Source: an uncultured Lachnospiraceae bacterium
Lineage (GTDB): Bacteria > Bacillota > Clostridia > Lachnospirales > Lachnospiraceae
Length of the DNA: 40,785 nt
NCBI GenBank assembly: GCA_947630875.1
Contig: CANRJG010000017.1
Location: forward strand, 1 to 40,785
Reading direction: 5' to 3'
How positions within the stretch are numbered: the stretch's first letter is position 1; every line of letters starts with the position of its first letter. The position numbers were made by a program, and so were the translations under genes. The notes below the pieces were generated by a model, which made no database searches, was not told where the DNA came from, and saw only the letters and a program-made list of their open reading frames with translations. Shown one piece after another: positions 8,467 to 17,370 of the stretch.

Positions 8467-9741
8467 TCAGAACATTTCAATGCAGGCTTCACGCTGCGCA
8501 CCGACGGAAACATATTTCACAGGGCAGCCAACGCTTTTTTCAATGTAAGCAATATAATCCAGCGCTTCTTTGGGCAGATCCTCTTTCTTCCGGCACTGGG
8601 AAATGTCGCAGCTCCAGCCCGGATGGTATTCATATACCGGCTCCGCAATATTCAGCTCATCGATGGCGGGGAAATCGTCCCGAAGTTCGCCGTTGATCCG
8701 GTACGCGGTGCAGACCGGGATCTCTTTTAAATAGGAAAGAATATCCAGCTTGGTCAGCGCCAGTACGTCGGCGCCCTGTACCAGGGTACCAAAGCGGGAA
8801 GCCACCACGTCGAAGCCGCCGACCCGTCTGGGACGTCCGGTGGCTGCGCCGAATTCATCCCCGGCGGTACGCAGTTCGTCTCCTTTTTCTCCAAACAGCT
8901 CGCAGGTGAAAGGCCCTTCGCCCACGCAGCTGGAGTAAGCTTTAATAATGCCGATGGTATTGCTCAGCTTCAAATGCGGCACCCCTGCGCCGATGGGGGC
9001 ATAGGATGCAATGGTGGAGGAAGAGGAGGTGTAAGGATAGATACCGAAGTCGATGTCCCGCAGCGCCCCCAGCTGCGCCTCAAACATGATCTTTTTCCCT
9101 GCCTTTTCCGCCTGATCCAGATATACAGTGGTATTGGTGATGTAATCCAGGAACGGTGTGCCGTAGGTCATGAGCCATTCATACATACTTTCCGGGGTAA
9201 TGGCTTCGTGGCCGTAGGCCTTGGCAATGGTCAGGTTTTTCCATTCCATAATGTCTTTGATTTTTTCCTTCAGAAGTTCCGGCTGCCGCAAATCGCCCAT
9301 ACGCAGCGTCTTTTTCATATATTTGTCTGCGTAGACCGGCGCAATGCCGCGGCGGGTGGAGCCGAATTTCTTGTCTGCCAGCCGGTCCTCTTCCAGGCAG
9401 TCCAGCAGCTTGTGGTAGGGCATACAGATGGTGGCCCGGTCGCTGATTTTCAGGTGTTTGGGGGTGATGGCAATGCCGGCGTCCTTCAGCGCTTCGATTT
9501 CATGGGTCAGATGTTCAATGTCGATGACCATGCCGGGACCCATAACATTCACGGCCTCATCCCGCAGAATGCCGGAAGGGAGCAGATTCAGAATGAAGCG
9601 GCCGCGGTCGTTGATGACGGTGTGTCCCGCATTGTTTCCGCCCTGATAACGGCAGACGATGTCATAATCTTCGGAGAGAAGGTCAACCATACGGCCCTTT
9701 CCTTCGTCGCCCCAGTTGATACCTACAATAGCAGTTAACAT
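8467..9741 (-). CDS. purA: Adenylosuccinate synthetase
   Basis: Predicted 424-residue enzyme that forms adenylosuccinate from IMP, aspartate and GTP, the first committed step to AMP. The N-terminal P-loop reads GINWGDEGKGR, followed by the GGNNAGHT segment, and later VGEGPFTCEL and ATGRPRRVGGFD, all standard purA landmarks. Length is as expected. An AAGGAGG site precedes the ATG at 9741. The P-loop has Asn and Arg where the textbook motif has Gln and Lys (GQWGDEGKGK), which looks like a subfamily variant. It is downstream of purB with a 36-bp gap, so the two AMP-branch enzymes form an operon. Confidence 0.96.
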   Translation of the reverse strand: MLTAIVGINWGDEGKGRMVDLLSEDYDIVCRYQGGNNAGHTVINDRGRFILNLLPSGILRDEAVNVMGPGMVIDIEHLTHEIEALKDAGIAITPKHLKISDRATICMPYHKLLDCLEEDRLADKKFGSTRRGIAPVYADKYMKKTLRMGDLRQPELLKEKIKDIMEWKNLTIAKAYGHEAITPESMYEWLMTYGTPFLDYITNTTVYLDQAEKAGKKIMFEAQLGALRDIDFGIYPYTSSSSTIASYAPIGAGVPHLKLSNTIGIIKAYSSCVGEGPFTCELFGEKGDELRTAGDEFGAATGRPRRVGGFDVVASRFGTLVQGADVLALTKLDILSYLKEIPVCTAYRINGELRDDFPAIDELNIAEPVYEYHPGWSCDISQCRKKEDLPKEALDYIAYIEKSVGCPVKYVSVGAQREACIEMF

Positions 9742-9777
9742 AATAATTCCTCCTTGTATAGATAGCGGCTTATCCGC

Positions 9778-11214
9778 TTAAACGTGAATGTCGACTTCCA
9801 GACCCAGCAGAGCGGCGTTTTCATCCAGAACCGGCCGGACATATTCGTTCAGGAAGGTTTCAGTCTGCTGTGGCGCAATGCCGATAAAGTTTTTGACGTT
9901 AATGATACTGTCCAGTTCTTCTTTGGAAAGACCAAAGCGGGGATCTTTTAAAATCAGCTCGCAGAGGTTGTTGGCGCCGCCGTTTAATTTGGTCTCTTTG
10001 GCGACGGCCACGGACAGCTCGCGAATGGCTTCATGGATTTCCTGCCGGTCTTTTCCCTGTTCCACACAGTACATCATAATATTTTCGGTAGCCATAAAGG
10101 GCAGCTCTTCGTTCAGGTGCCGGTTGATGACGTTGGGATAAACGGTGCCGCCGGAAATGACATTTATATATAAGGAAAGAATTCCGTCAATGGCCAGAAA
10201 TGCTTCCGGCAGAGAAATCCGGCGCCCCGCGCTGTCGTCTAAGGTCCGCTCCAGCCACTGGGTAGCGGCGGTGAGGGCCGGATTTAAGGTATCGGTAATG
10301 ACGAAACGGGAAAGCGATGCGATACGCTCACTGCGCATGGGATTTCGCTTGTAGGCCATGGCCGAGGAGCCGATCTGTTTTGCTTCGAAGGGTTCATCAA
10401 ATTCCTTCATGTGCGAAAGCAGGCGGATATCTCCCGCGAACTTGCAGGCGCTTTGCGCAATATTGGAAAGCGCGGAAAGAATAATATAGTCGATTTTTCT
10501 GGTATAGGTCTGTCCGGAAACCGGCATGGAGGCGTCAAAGCCCATTTTTGCGGCAATCCGTTTTTCCAGTTCCACCACTTTTTCGGCATCGCCGTTAAAA
10601 AGGGACAGGAAGCTGGCACCGGTACCTGTGGTGCCCTTGCAGCCTGCAAATTTCAGTGACCCGATGACAAAGTCAATATGTTCCAGATCGATCAGCAGAT
10701 CCTGTGCCCACAGACAGGCACGTTTTCCCACGGTGGTAGGCTGTGCCGCCTGAAAATGCGTAAAGGCCAGGGTCGGCAGGTCTTTGTGCTTTTCCGCGAA
10801 GGCCGCAACCGCGGCAATGGCATTGACCAGAGATTTTTTGACCAGCTGCAGCGCTTCCCGCATAACAATAATATCGGTGTTGTCGCCGACATAGCAGGAA
10901 GTGGCCCCCAGATGGATCACTGGCTTTGCCTTCGGGCAGATTTCTCCGAAGGTATAGACGTGGGCCATCACATCGTGACGCAGACGGGATTCGTATTCCG
11001 CGGCTTTGTCGTAATCAATGTCATAGATATGCGCCTTCATTTCGTCGATCTGTTCATCCGTGATATGGATGCCCAGCTCCTTTTCGCTTTCTGCCAGCGC
11101 GATCCACAGTTTTCTCCAGGTAGAAAACTTGTAATCGGGAGAAAAGATGTGCTGCATTGCTTCGCCGGCATATCTCTGACAGAGGGGATTGATATAACGA
11201 TCCTGCGTGCTCAT
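9778..11214 (-). CDS. purB: Adenylosuccinate lyase
   Basis: Predicted 478-residue fumarase/aspartase-superfamily lyase that releases fumarate from SAICAR and from adenylosuccinate. The superfamily signature is visible as GSSAMAYKRNPMRSE, and THFQAAQPTTVG matches the catalytic-His region of PurB. Length is at the long end typical of clostridial PurB. The start at 11214 has an AAAGGAA site. It is first in the purB-purA pair, behind a strong promoter. Confidence 0.96.
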   Translation of the reverse strand: MSTQDRYINPLCQRYAGEAMQHIFSPDYKFSTWRKLWIALAESEKELGIHITDEQIDEMKAHIYDIDYDKAAEYESRLRHDVMAHVYTFGEICPKAKPVIHLGATSCYVGDNTDIIVMREALQLVKKSLVNAIAAVAAFAEKHKDLPTLAFTHFQAAQPTTVGKRACLWAQDLLIDLEHIDFVIGSLKFAGCKGTTGTGASFLSLFNGDAEKVVELEKRIAAKMGFDASMPVSGQTYTRKIDYIILSALSNIAQSACKFAGDIRLLSHMKEFDEPFEAKQIGSSAMAYKRNPMRSERIASLSRFVITDTLNPALTAATQWLERTLDDSAGRRISLPEAFLAIDGILSLYINVISGGTVYPNVINRHLNEELPFMATENIMMYCVEQGKDRQEIHEAIRELSVAVAKETKLNGGANNLCELILKDPRFGLSKEELDSIINVKNFIGIAPQQTETFLNEYVRPVLDENAALLGLEVDIHV

Positions 11215-11252
11215 GAGTTCTTTCCTTTCTTACTGTAAGATAAATACAAAAA

Positions 11253-11282
11253 ATTATATACCGAAAACGACGATAAAGTCAA
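11253..11282 (-). promoter_or_regulatory. Sigma-A-type promoter of purB-purA
   Basis: On the minus strand, -35 TTGACT (11277-11282), an 18-bp spacer and -10 TATAAT (11253-11258) lie about 40 bp before the purB start, directly after the terminator of the upstream gene. Confidence 0.8.
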
Positions 11283-11283
11283 T

Positions 11284-11319
11284 AAAAACGCGCCTGCTTT
11301 TTGCCGCAGACGCGTTTTT
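11284..11319 (-). terminator. Terminator of the N-dockerin pectate-lyase-like gene
   Basis: AAAAACGCG pairs with CGCGTTTTT, followed by one mismatch and a CTGC/GCAG inner stem, giving a long hairpin with an 8-nt loop and T-rich 3' arm. It lies 18 bp after the stop codon at 11338 on the minus strand. Confidence 0.88.
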
Positions 11320-11337
11320 GAAATCACAGATGAAGAA

Positions 11338-13251
11338 TCATTCGCCAAGATGAATGGCCGCCGCCGGATTTTCTACAAGGAACTGCAGGAATACGTCCAG
11401 ATTGGTATAGCCGCTGCCGGCATAGGCTTCATTGGTGTAAACCTTGTATCCGGCATCCTTGGCGTCATTTTTGTCAAGTTTCATAAAATCTTCCCAGGCA
11501 TCGCTCATGCCGTCGTGATCACTGTCGATATAGGCCGGATAGGAAGCCATCTTCGGATAATTTTCCTCCATCCACGCCACATAGTTTTTGCCGGTGGCAG
11601 TGGGCGGCTGTCCCTGAGACCAGCCGGCAGCTTCAAAAGGAGAGCGGATGCATTTGCCGTTTTTGTTCCGGATACTTTCAATCAGGCCGGTATCCAGCGT
11701 ATCTCTCGAAAGAGAATGTCCGGCATAGAGCATAACGTCTGTATATGCATCCTCCGCCGACTGCACATTTGTCAGCATGGAATCGGCCAGCTTCTCCGGC
11801 CGCCAGAAACCTGCCAGATGGTCGTAATCATAGTAGCGTTCATGTTCGGGAACGCCGGTCTCCGGGTTTACATAATTGTAATAAGGATTTGCGCTCGTCG
11901 CCTTGACGTCGTCTTCAAAAACAACCACGTCTTTGACGTCGCTGACCGCTTCGCCGTTCATCATATTGCCGGCGGCATACAGCGAGTTCCCGTATACGGC
12001 TTCGGAATAAATATAATTGCCACTTGAATCCGGGCCGGGGATATAGTAGTTATTTACAAAATCCGCATTGATGACACGAATATGTTCGCCGGTAGTATCT
12101 GACTTTGCGCATTTTCCGGAGGAAGTGCCATTCCAGTTGTAGACTACGTTGTTATAAAATTCAAAGGAAAACGTACATTCGCCGCAGTCGCAGTCGTTGC
12201 CCAGCCCCGGCATACGGCTGCGGTGGCTGGCGTAGATGTTGTGGTGGAAACTATATCTGGAGCCTTTTGCACCGTAAACCAGCGAAGCCAGTCCAAGATC
12301 GCTGCCGATATTCGGATTACGGACCAGACTTTCAGCTATGGTACACCACTGTACCGATATATCTGTGGGATAATCGTCGCCGCTGTGGGTGACGGAAAGG
12401 GTTTCGTCCGTGCCCCAGCCGGCGGTGCAGTGGTCGATAATGACATGGCTGCCGGTGACGGTCAGGGCATCCACACCGACGCCTGCTTCATCGCCCGTGT
12501 ATTTTCCGGCGGCATTCAGGGTATCACCGGGACGGAACGTCATGTAACGGATAATCACATTGTCAGCATCCACCGTAAAGGCGTTGGAGGCAATGCAGAT
12601 GCCGTCGCCAGGCGCCGTTTCGCCGGCAATGGTGATGTCGTCGTTTTTAATGTGGATGGCATGGTCGATGGCGTTGATCACGCCGCTGACCTTGAATACA
12701 ACGATGCGGGGGCCTTCCGCCTCGCAGGCTGCACTCAGAGAACCCGGGCCGCTGTCATTGAGATTGGTTACTTCTATTACCCTGCCGCCGCGGCCGCCGG
12801 TGGTGTATTTGCCGTAGCCGTCCGCGCCGTAGAAACTCAGTGCGGTTTCGTTTAAAAAGTCGCTGTTTTTTTCATACATTTCAGGCACTTTGTACACGGG
12901 CGCCGCGGCATTTTTTATGCCCAGTGCTACAGGTGCCGGTTCAATATCCGCGATATCCTTTAAAAGAACCAGCGCATCTCTGACGGAAACCTTGCCGTTG
13001 CCGTCGATATCACTGATCGACGAATTGAGCGGCTGGGCGGCAATCGTGCCGCTGGCCATTCGAATAATGGCAAGCACGTCACCCGCTGTGATGGCGCCGT
13101 CGTTATCGGCATCGCCGGTTTTGACTGTCGTAGTGAGGGTTCCCTGCGGTTCAGGATTGTTTTCGCTGTCTGCAAAGACGGAAAATGAAAAAGCAAGGGA
13201 AATCACTACTGCAAGGCAGGAAACACGTTGGATCAACTGCTTTATCGTCAT
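11338..13251 (-). CDS. Secreted pectate-lyase-like protein with N-terminal dockerin
   Basis: Predicted 637-residue secreted protein. A signal peptide (1-27, likely cleaved after VFA) is followed at once by a dockerin-like pair of EF-hand loops (about 46-101: GDADNDGAITAGDVL and DIDGNGKVSVRDAL). A parallel beta-helix region of pectate-lyase type follows from about 139, with GADGYGKYTTGGRGG and IIDHCTAGWGTDE. Near the C-terminus is a thrombospondin-3-like calcium repeat (DSDHDGMSDAWED). The likely substrate is polygalacturonate or a related uronic polymer, acting outside the cell, perhaps attached to a cohesin scaffold. The start at 13251 follows AGGAGG by 7 bp. It is divergent from a second pectate-lyase-like gene. 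No cohesin gene is in the window. Confidence 0.85.
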   Translation of the reverse strand: MTIKQLIQRVSCLAVVISLAFSFSVFADSENNPEPQGTLTTTVKTGDADNDGAITAGDVLAIIRMASGTIAAQPLNSSISDIDGNGKVSVRDALVLLKDIADIEPAPVALGIKNAAAPVYKVPEMYEKNSDFLNETALSFYGADGYGKYTTGGRGGRVIEVTNLNDSGPGSLSAACEAEGPRIVVFKVSGVINAIDHAIHIKNDDITIAGETAPGDGICIASNAFTVDADNVIIRYMTFRPGDTLNAAGKYTGDEAGVGVDALTVTGSHVIIDHCTAGWGTDETLSVTHSGDDYPTDISVQWCTIAESLVRNPNIGSDLGLASLVYGAKGSRYSFHHNIYASHRSRMPGLGNDCDCGECTFSFEFYNNVVYNWNGTSSGKCAKSDTTGEHIRVINADFVNNYYIPGPDSSGNYIYSEAVYGNSLYAAGNMMNGEAVSDVKDVVVFEDDVKATSANPYYNYVNPETGVPEHERYYDYDHLAGFWRPEKLADSMLTNVQSAEDAYTDVMLYAGHSLSRDTLDTGLIESIRNKNGKCIRSPFEAAGWSQGQPPTATGKNYVAWMEENYPKMASYPAYIDSDHDGMSDAWEDFMKLDKNDAKDAGYKVYTNEAYAGSGYTNLDVFLQFLVENPAAAIHLGE

Positions 13252-13495
13252 CTGAAATCCTCCTTTAAAATCATCAAATGCATTAATAAAATATTAATAT
13301 AAGGTTAAATCAAAAGCAGGGAAAAATCAAGGAAAATCCGGAGAAACCCGGCAAATTAGGCAGTATGTCTAAAAAAAAGCAGCAATTCAGCGATTGCAAA
13401 AAAGCAAATAATAAGTTAAAATTATTTATACTATGATATTTTGGCGGGGGAATCTTTTCTCTGCTGCACCACAATAAAGAAAAGGAGAAAGCGAT

Positions 13496-16264
13496 ATGAG
13501 ATTGAAGAAAATGATATCCGCTGTGCTGTCGCTGGTATTGTGTACCAGTTTGTTGCCGCAGCTTCCGGCCGCAGCAACCGGCAGGATGGAAGCGGAAGCC
13601 GCAGTAGTGGAATTTAAGAGTATCGGCGTGGATATTAATGATGCGACGGATAACAGAACCAATGTCCGCTCTGAGCTGTTTGCGGACTGGAGTCTGGCAA
13701 ACGGCGGGGAAGAAGCGCCTTCGTTTACGGTGGACGGCCTTACCTTTACCCTGCGCGGCAGTGAATTAGGCGGCGGTACGAAACTGGTTTTTGCAGATGC
13801 AAACCGGAATCTGGTACGTACAGACGGAAAATCTCCGGTATTGTCTATGGACGGCGCCAGATTGAAGAACAGTTTCGACAACAGCGCCATGACACTGGAA
13901 ATCAGCGGTCTGGCTGCCGGTACGCATACGATTGCGACCTGGAACAATATTTTCTATACCGGTACGGTTTACGGCGATCATATGACGGTGTCCATTAACG
14001 GAGAGGTGGTGGAGGAAGATCTGCAGCTTTCCAGAAACTCCAATTCGAAGGAATTATATGAAGATGATGACAGTACGATCTTTTTCCACAGCTTTGAAGC
14101 CAAGGAAGGCGAACCGGTTGAGATCACCTTCAGCTCTGAGGATGGGACACCGGTGCTCTGCGCCTTTGAAGTTGACGGCGTAGATCCGAAGCATTCCATT
14201 AAAAATCCTTCCCCGGCGGACGGCGACACGCACTTCCTGCTGGAAAACGGACTTTCCTGGGAAGCAGCGGACGGTGCAGTGGAACACCGGCTCTTTATCG
14301 GCACGGACTATACTTCCGTTGCGTCGCATTTGGATGACGATCCCACATGCGTAAGACTGAAAGAAACCACATTTAGTTATGATCAGATAATAGAAAAAGT
14401 AAACATCAAACCCATGCAGACCTATTACTGGCGGGTAGATGAAATTTTTGCAGATAACAGTTGGGTCAGAGGAAAGGTTATGAGTTTTGAAATCGCCCAT
14501 CTGGCTTTCCCTACAGCAGAAGGATACGGCCGTTACGCAAGACCCGGCCGCGGCGGCAGGGTAATAGAAGTAACTACGCTGGAAGACGGATATGAGAAGG
14601 ATGCCCAGGGCAATGACACAGATGTGCCGATCAAAGGCTCTCTGCGGTATGCGCTGGAATATGAAAAAGGTGCCCGCGTGGTCATCTTCAAGGTCGGCGG
14701 TGTGATCCAGCTGCAGAAACAGCTTCTGATCCCTTCAGACGGCGGCAACGTTTACGTTGCGGGACAGACCGCACCCGGCGACGGTATTACATTAACGAGA
14801 TGGGATTTCGGTACCATGGGTACGCAGGATGTGGTCATCCGTGATATCCGTGTGCGTGTCGGCGACTGGAACGGCACTATCGACGCTGACGGAGACGGCG
14901 TTCCCGACAATCGCGGCACCGGTGGTATGGGCGTAGCCGGCAGCAATAATGTCATTGTTGATCACTGTACCATTTCCTGGGCCACCGACGAAGGCTTCAG
15001 TTCCAGAAATGCGAAAGGCATCACCTTCCAGTGGAATATCATCGGTGAGACGCTGAGCAATTCGATCCACTATGAAGCATCTGCCAGCGGCAGTGCGGCG
15101 GACCGTGATCCGACTAAGACAGAGCGTCATTCCTATGCGGCGTCCATCAGTGGTGACAAGGGCAGCTTCCATCACAATCTGCTGATCAACAACGCCGGAC
15201 GTAACTGGTCCATGGCAGGCGGCGTAGGCGCAGATAATAAAACCTACGGCGGACAAATTGATATCAGAAACAATGTAGTATACAATTATCGTGACAGAAC
15301 CACAGACGGCGGTGCCAGACGTGTCAACTTTGTCAATAACTATTATAAGATGGGCGCATCCAGTCAGGAAATGCCGATCTTCACTATCGACGGCAACGAA
15401 CTGAGCAATCCGGATGATCACCAGATGGCATATCTTTCCGGAAACCAGTATGTGGATTTCTTTGGGCAGACGCTGCTGAGTCCGGAGGAAAATGCGTTTG
15501 AGACAGTCTATGCAAAAGCCGGTATCAAAGGTCCTACACCTCAGGAAGAGTGCATCAGTAAAGAACCTTTCTTTGAGTCCTTTGTCAATACGGACACTGC
15601 GGAAGAAGCATACCAGAAAGTCATCGATCCGGTGAAAGGCGCAGGCGCGAACAAACCCGCATATGATTATATTGACAGCAGATACATCAAAGAAGTGACG
15701 ACCAATCAATCTACATACAAAGGAAGCAAAGACGGATGGGCAGGCATCATTGACAGTCAGGCGGATCTGGTGAACGGAACACCGCTGACAGATGACGGAT
15801 ATCCCAACGAAACGAATTTCAAGGGCGGCGAAGCGCCGGCAGATACCGACAGAGACGGTATTCCCGATGATTGGGAAACTGCACATGGCCTGGATCCCAA
15901 CGAGTGGATTGACGGCAGCAGCATCAGCCTTTCAGATGAAGGATATACCAACCTGGAACTCTATCTGAACGAACTGGCAGGCGATCCGATCAAGATTTCG
16001 GACAATCCGAAGGTACAGTGGAGACCGGATCCTGCGAATAAACCGGCAGCAGAAGGAGGAACCGGAGAGGTCGATGAAAATGATGGCGTCAGTGCTACGG
16101 ATGCTCTGGCAGTTTTGAGATTTGCAGCGAAACTGGCGGAACCGACAGCGGAAGAAGCGGCTGCAGCCGATACAAATCAGGATGGCCAGATTACGGCAGC
16201 CGATGCTTTGTATATTCTGCAGTATGCAGCGAAGCTGATTCCTTCTCTTCCTGTTTCGCAATAG
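13496..16264 (+). CDS. Secreted multi-module pectate-lyase-like protein with C-terminal dockerin
   Basis: Predicted 922-residue secreted protein. Order of parts: signal peptide (about 1-27), a beta-rich module I do not recognise (about 38-205), an FN3-like module (about 210-315, with NPSPADGDT and YYWRVDEIF), a pectate-lyase-like beta-helix (about 320-690, starting GYGRYARPGRGGRVIEVT, with IVDHCTISWATDE), a thrombospondin-3-like repeat (DTDRDGIPDDWE, about 782), and a C-terminal dockerin (about 855-915). The second dockerin loop, DTNQDGQITAADAL, is intact; the first, EVDENDGVSATDAL, has lost acidic ligands. The ATG at 13496 follows AAGGAG by 8 bp. It is probably an extracellular pectin-degrading enzyme; exact specificity is unknown. 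Confidence 0.86.
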   Translation: MRLKKMISAVLSLVLCTSLLPQLPAAATGRMEAEAAVVEFKSIGVDINDATDNRTNVRSELFADWSLANGGEEAPSFTVDGLTFTLRGSELGGGTKLVFADANRNLVRTDGKSPVLSMDGARLKNSFDNSAMTLEISGLAAGTHTIATWNNIFYTGTVYGDHMTVSINGEVVEEDLQLSRNSNSKELYEDDDSTIFFHSFEAKEGEPVEITFSSEDGTPVLCAFEVDGVDPKHSIKNPSPADGDTHFLLENGLSWEAADGAVEHRLFIGTDYTSVASHLDDDPTCVRLKETTFSYDQIIEKVNIKPMQTYYWRVDEIFADNSWVRGKVMSFEIAHLAFPTAEGYGRYARPGRGGRVIEVTTLEDGYEKDAQGNDTDVPIKGSLRYALEYEKGARVVIFKVGGVIQLQKQLLIPSDGGNVYVAGQTAPGDGITLTRWDFGTMGTQDVVIRDIRVRVGDWNGTIDADGDGVPDNRGTGGMGVAGSNNVIVDHCTISWATDEGFSSRNAKGITFQWNIIGETLSNSIHYEASASGSAADRDPTKTERHSYAASISGDKGSFHHNLLINNAGRNWSMAGGVGADNKTYGGQIDIRNNVVYNYRDRTTDGGARRVNFVNNYYKMGASSQEMPIFTIDGNELSNPDDHQMAYLSGNQYVDFFGQTLLSPEENAFETVYAKAGIKGPTPQEECISKEPFFESFVNTDTAEEAYQKVIDPVKGAGANKPAYDYIDSRYIKEVTTNQSTYKGSKDGWAGIIDSQADLVNGTPLTDDGYPNETNFKGGEAPADTDRDGIPDDWETAHGLDPNEWIDGSSISLSDEGYTNLELYLNELAGDPIKISDNPKVQWRPDPANKPAAEGGTGEVDENDGVSATDALAVLRFAAKLAEPTAEEAAAADTNQDGQITAADALYILQYAAKLIPSLPVSQ

Positions 16265-16323
16265 AGAAATGCCAGATGTCTGGCGATCAGACAAATTGTA
16301 TAAATATTCCAAAAATATTCATT

Positions 16324-16358
16324 AAAAATGCCGGCTCGTGGAAACGGGCCGGCATTTT
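16324..16358 (+). terminator. Terminator of the C-dockerin pectate-lyase-like gene
   Basis: AAAATGCCGGCTCG pairs with CGGGCCGGCATTTT (one G-U pair) around a TGGAAA loop. It lies 60 bp after the stop codon and directly before the opp promoter. Confidence 0.92.
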
Positions 16359-16359
16359 A

Positions 16360-16388
16360 TTGACAGAAAATACAGAAAAGTGTATAAT
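16360..16388 (+). promoter_or_regulatory. Consensus sigma-A promoter of oppBCDF
   Basis: A perfect -35 TTGACA (16360-16365), a 17-bp spacer and a perfect -10 TATAAT (16383-16388). The -35 abuts the T-run of the preceding terminator. The oppB start lies about 55 bp downstream. Confidence 0.92.
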
Positions 16389-16444
16389 ATTTTATTATTT
16401 TATAACATGCGGGATTTATTGCCTTGCAGGAAGGAGAAATGACA

Positions 16445-17356
16445 GTGGGTAGATATGTCATCAAGCGTATACTGCTTGCGATTCTTTCCATCGTAATCAT
16501 ATGCGCCATCACGTTTTTTACAATGCACGCGGTTCCCGGCGGTCCTTTTAACAAAGAAAAAGCTTTAAGTGAAGCTACCATACAGGCGCTGAACCAAAGG
16601 TACAATCTGGACAAGGGTGTGGGAACGCAGTTTTTGCTCTGGATGAAAGGACTGGTAACGGGAGACCTGGGCGTTTCCCTGAAAAACGGCCGGGAGATAA
16701 CCGCCATTATCGGCGAGTCCTTTCCGATTTCCGCGAGGCTTGGCCTTACGGCGGTTGCATTTGCACTGGTACTGGGAACAATACTGGGGAGTATTGCCGC
16801 ACTGATGCGCAACAAGCTGCCGGACCGGATTATCGTATTTCTCTCAACCTTGTTTACGGCGGTGCCGAGTTTCGTACTGGCCACCATGCTGCTGTTGGTA
16901 TTTTGCATCAAGCTGGGCTGGCTTCCGGTATGGAGCGCATCCTCTCATAATTATTTGCTGCCGGTGATTTCGCTGGCGGCGTATCCCATGGCATATACCA
17001 CCCGACTGGCAAAGACCAGTATGCTGGATGCGCTGAGCCAGGATTATATCCGGACAGCCCGGTCCAAGGGCGTATCCCGCTGGAAACTGATATTCAAGCA
17101 CGCGCTGCGAAATTCTCTGATTCCGGTGATTACATATGCAGGCCCCGAAATCGCCTACATCATCACCGGATCCATGGTGGTCGAAACCGTATTTACCATC
17201 GGCGGTATCGGCAGCAAGTTTGTAAACGCCATCAACAACCGGGACTATACTTTGATTATGGCTACCACGGTCTTTCTGGCCTTCCTGATGGTGGTGGCAA
17301 ATCTGATCTGCGATCTGCTTTACAAGCTGGTAGATCCCAGAATCAAATATGAGTGA
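16445..17356 (+). CDS. oppB: Oligopeptide ABC transporter permease, OppB/DppB type
   Basis: Predicted 303-residue inner-membrane permease of the binding-protein-dependent peptide importer family. It shows an N-terminal membrane helix after GRYVIKRIL, five further hydrophobic segments, and the cytoplasmic EAA loop (SQDYIRTARSKGVSRWKLIFKH) that docks the ATPases. A GTG start at 16445 is chosen because AAGGAG lies 8 bp upstream; the in-frame ATG at 16439 would be only 2 bp from that site. OppB proteins commonly begin at this point. It is the first gene of oppBCDF, 14 bp before oppC. Substrates are probably di- or oligopeptides, but nickel or other solutes are handled by relatives. Confidence 0.92.
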   Translation: MGRYVIKRILLAILSIVIICAITFFTMHAVPGGPFNKEKALSEATIQALNQRYNLDKGVGTQFLLWMKGLVTGDLGVSLKNGREITAIIGESFPISARLGLTAVAFALVLGTILGSIAALMRNKLPDRIIVFLSTLFTAVPSFVLATMLLLVFCIKLGWLPVWSASSHNYLLPVISLAAYPMAYTTRLAKTSMLDALSQDYIRTARSKGVSRWKLIFKHALRNSLIPVITYAGPEIAYIITGSMVVETVFTIGGIGSKFVNAINNRDYTLIMATTVFLAFLMVVANLICDLLYKLVDPRIKYE

Positions 17357-17370
17357 CGGAGGATAAGAAC

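Noticed and set aside
9690-9741. Altered P-loop in purA (GINWGDEGKGR)
   Set aside because: The remaining landmarks are intact, and the gene is in an operon with purB. It looks like a clostridial subfamily variant rather than a new enzyme.
14792-15886. 364-codon minus-strand frame inside the large pectate-lyase gene
   Set aside because: Its translation is rich in Cys, Ile and Arg with no domain, and the plus-strand gene is clearly coding.
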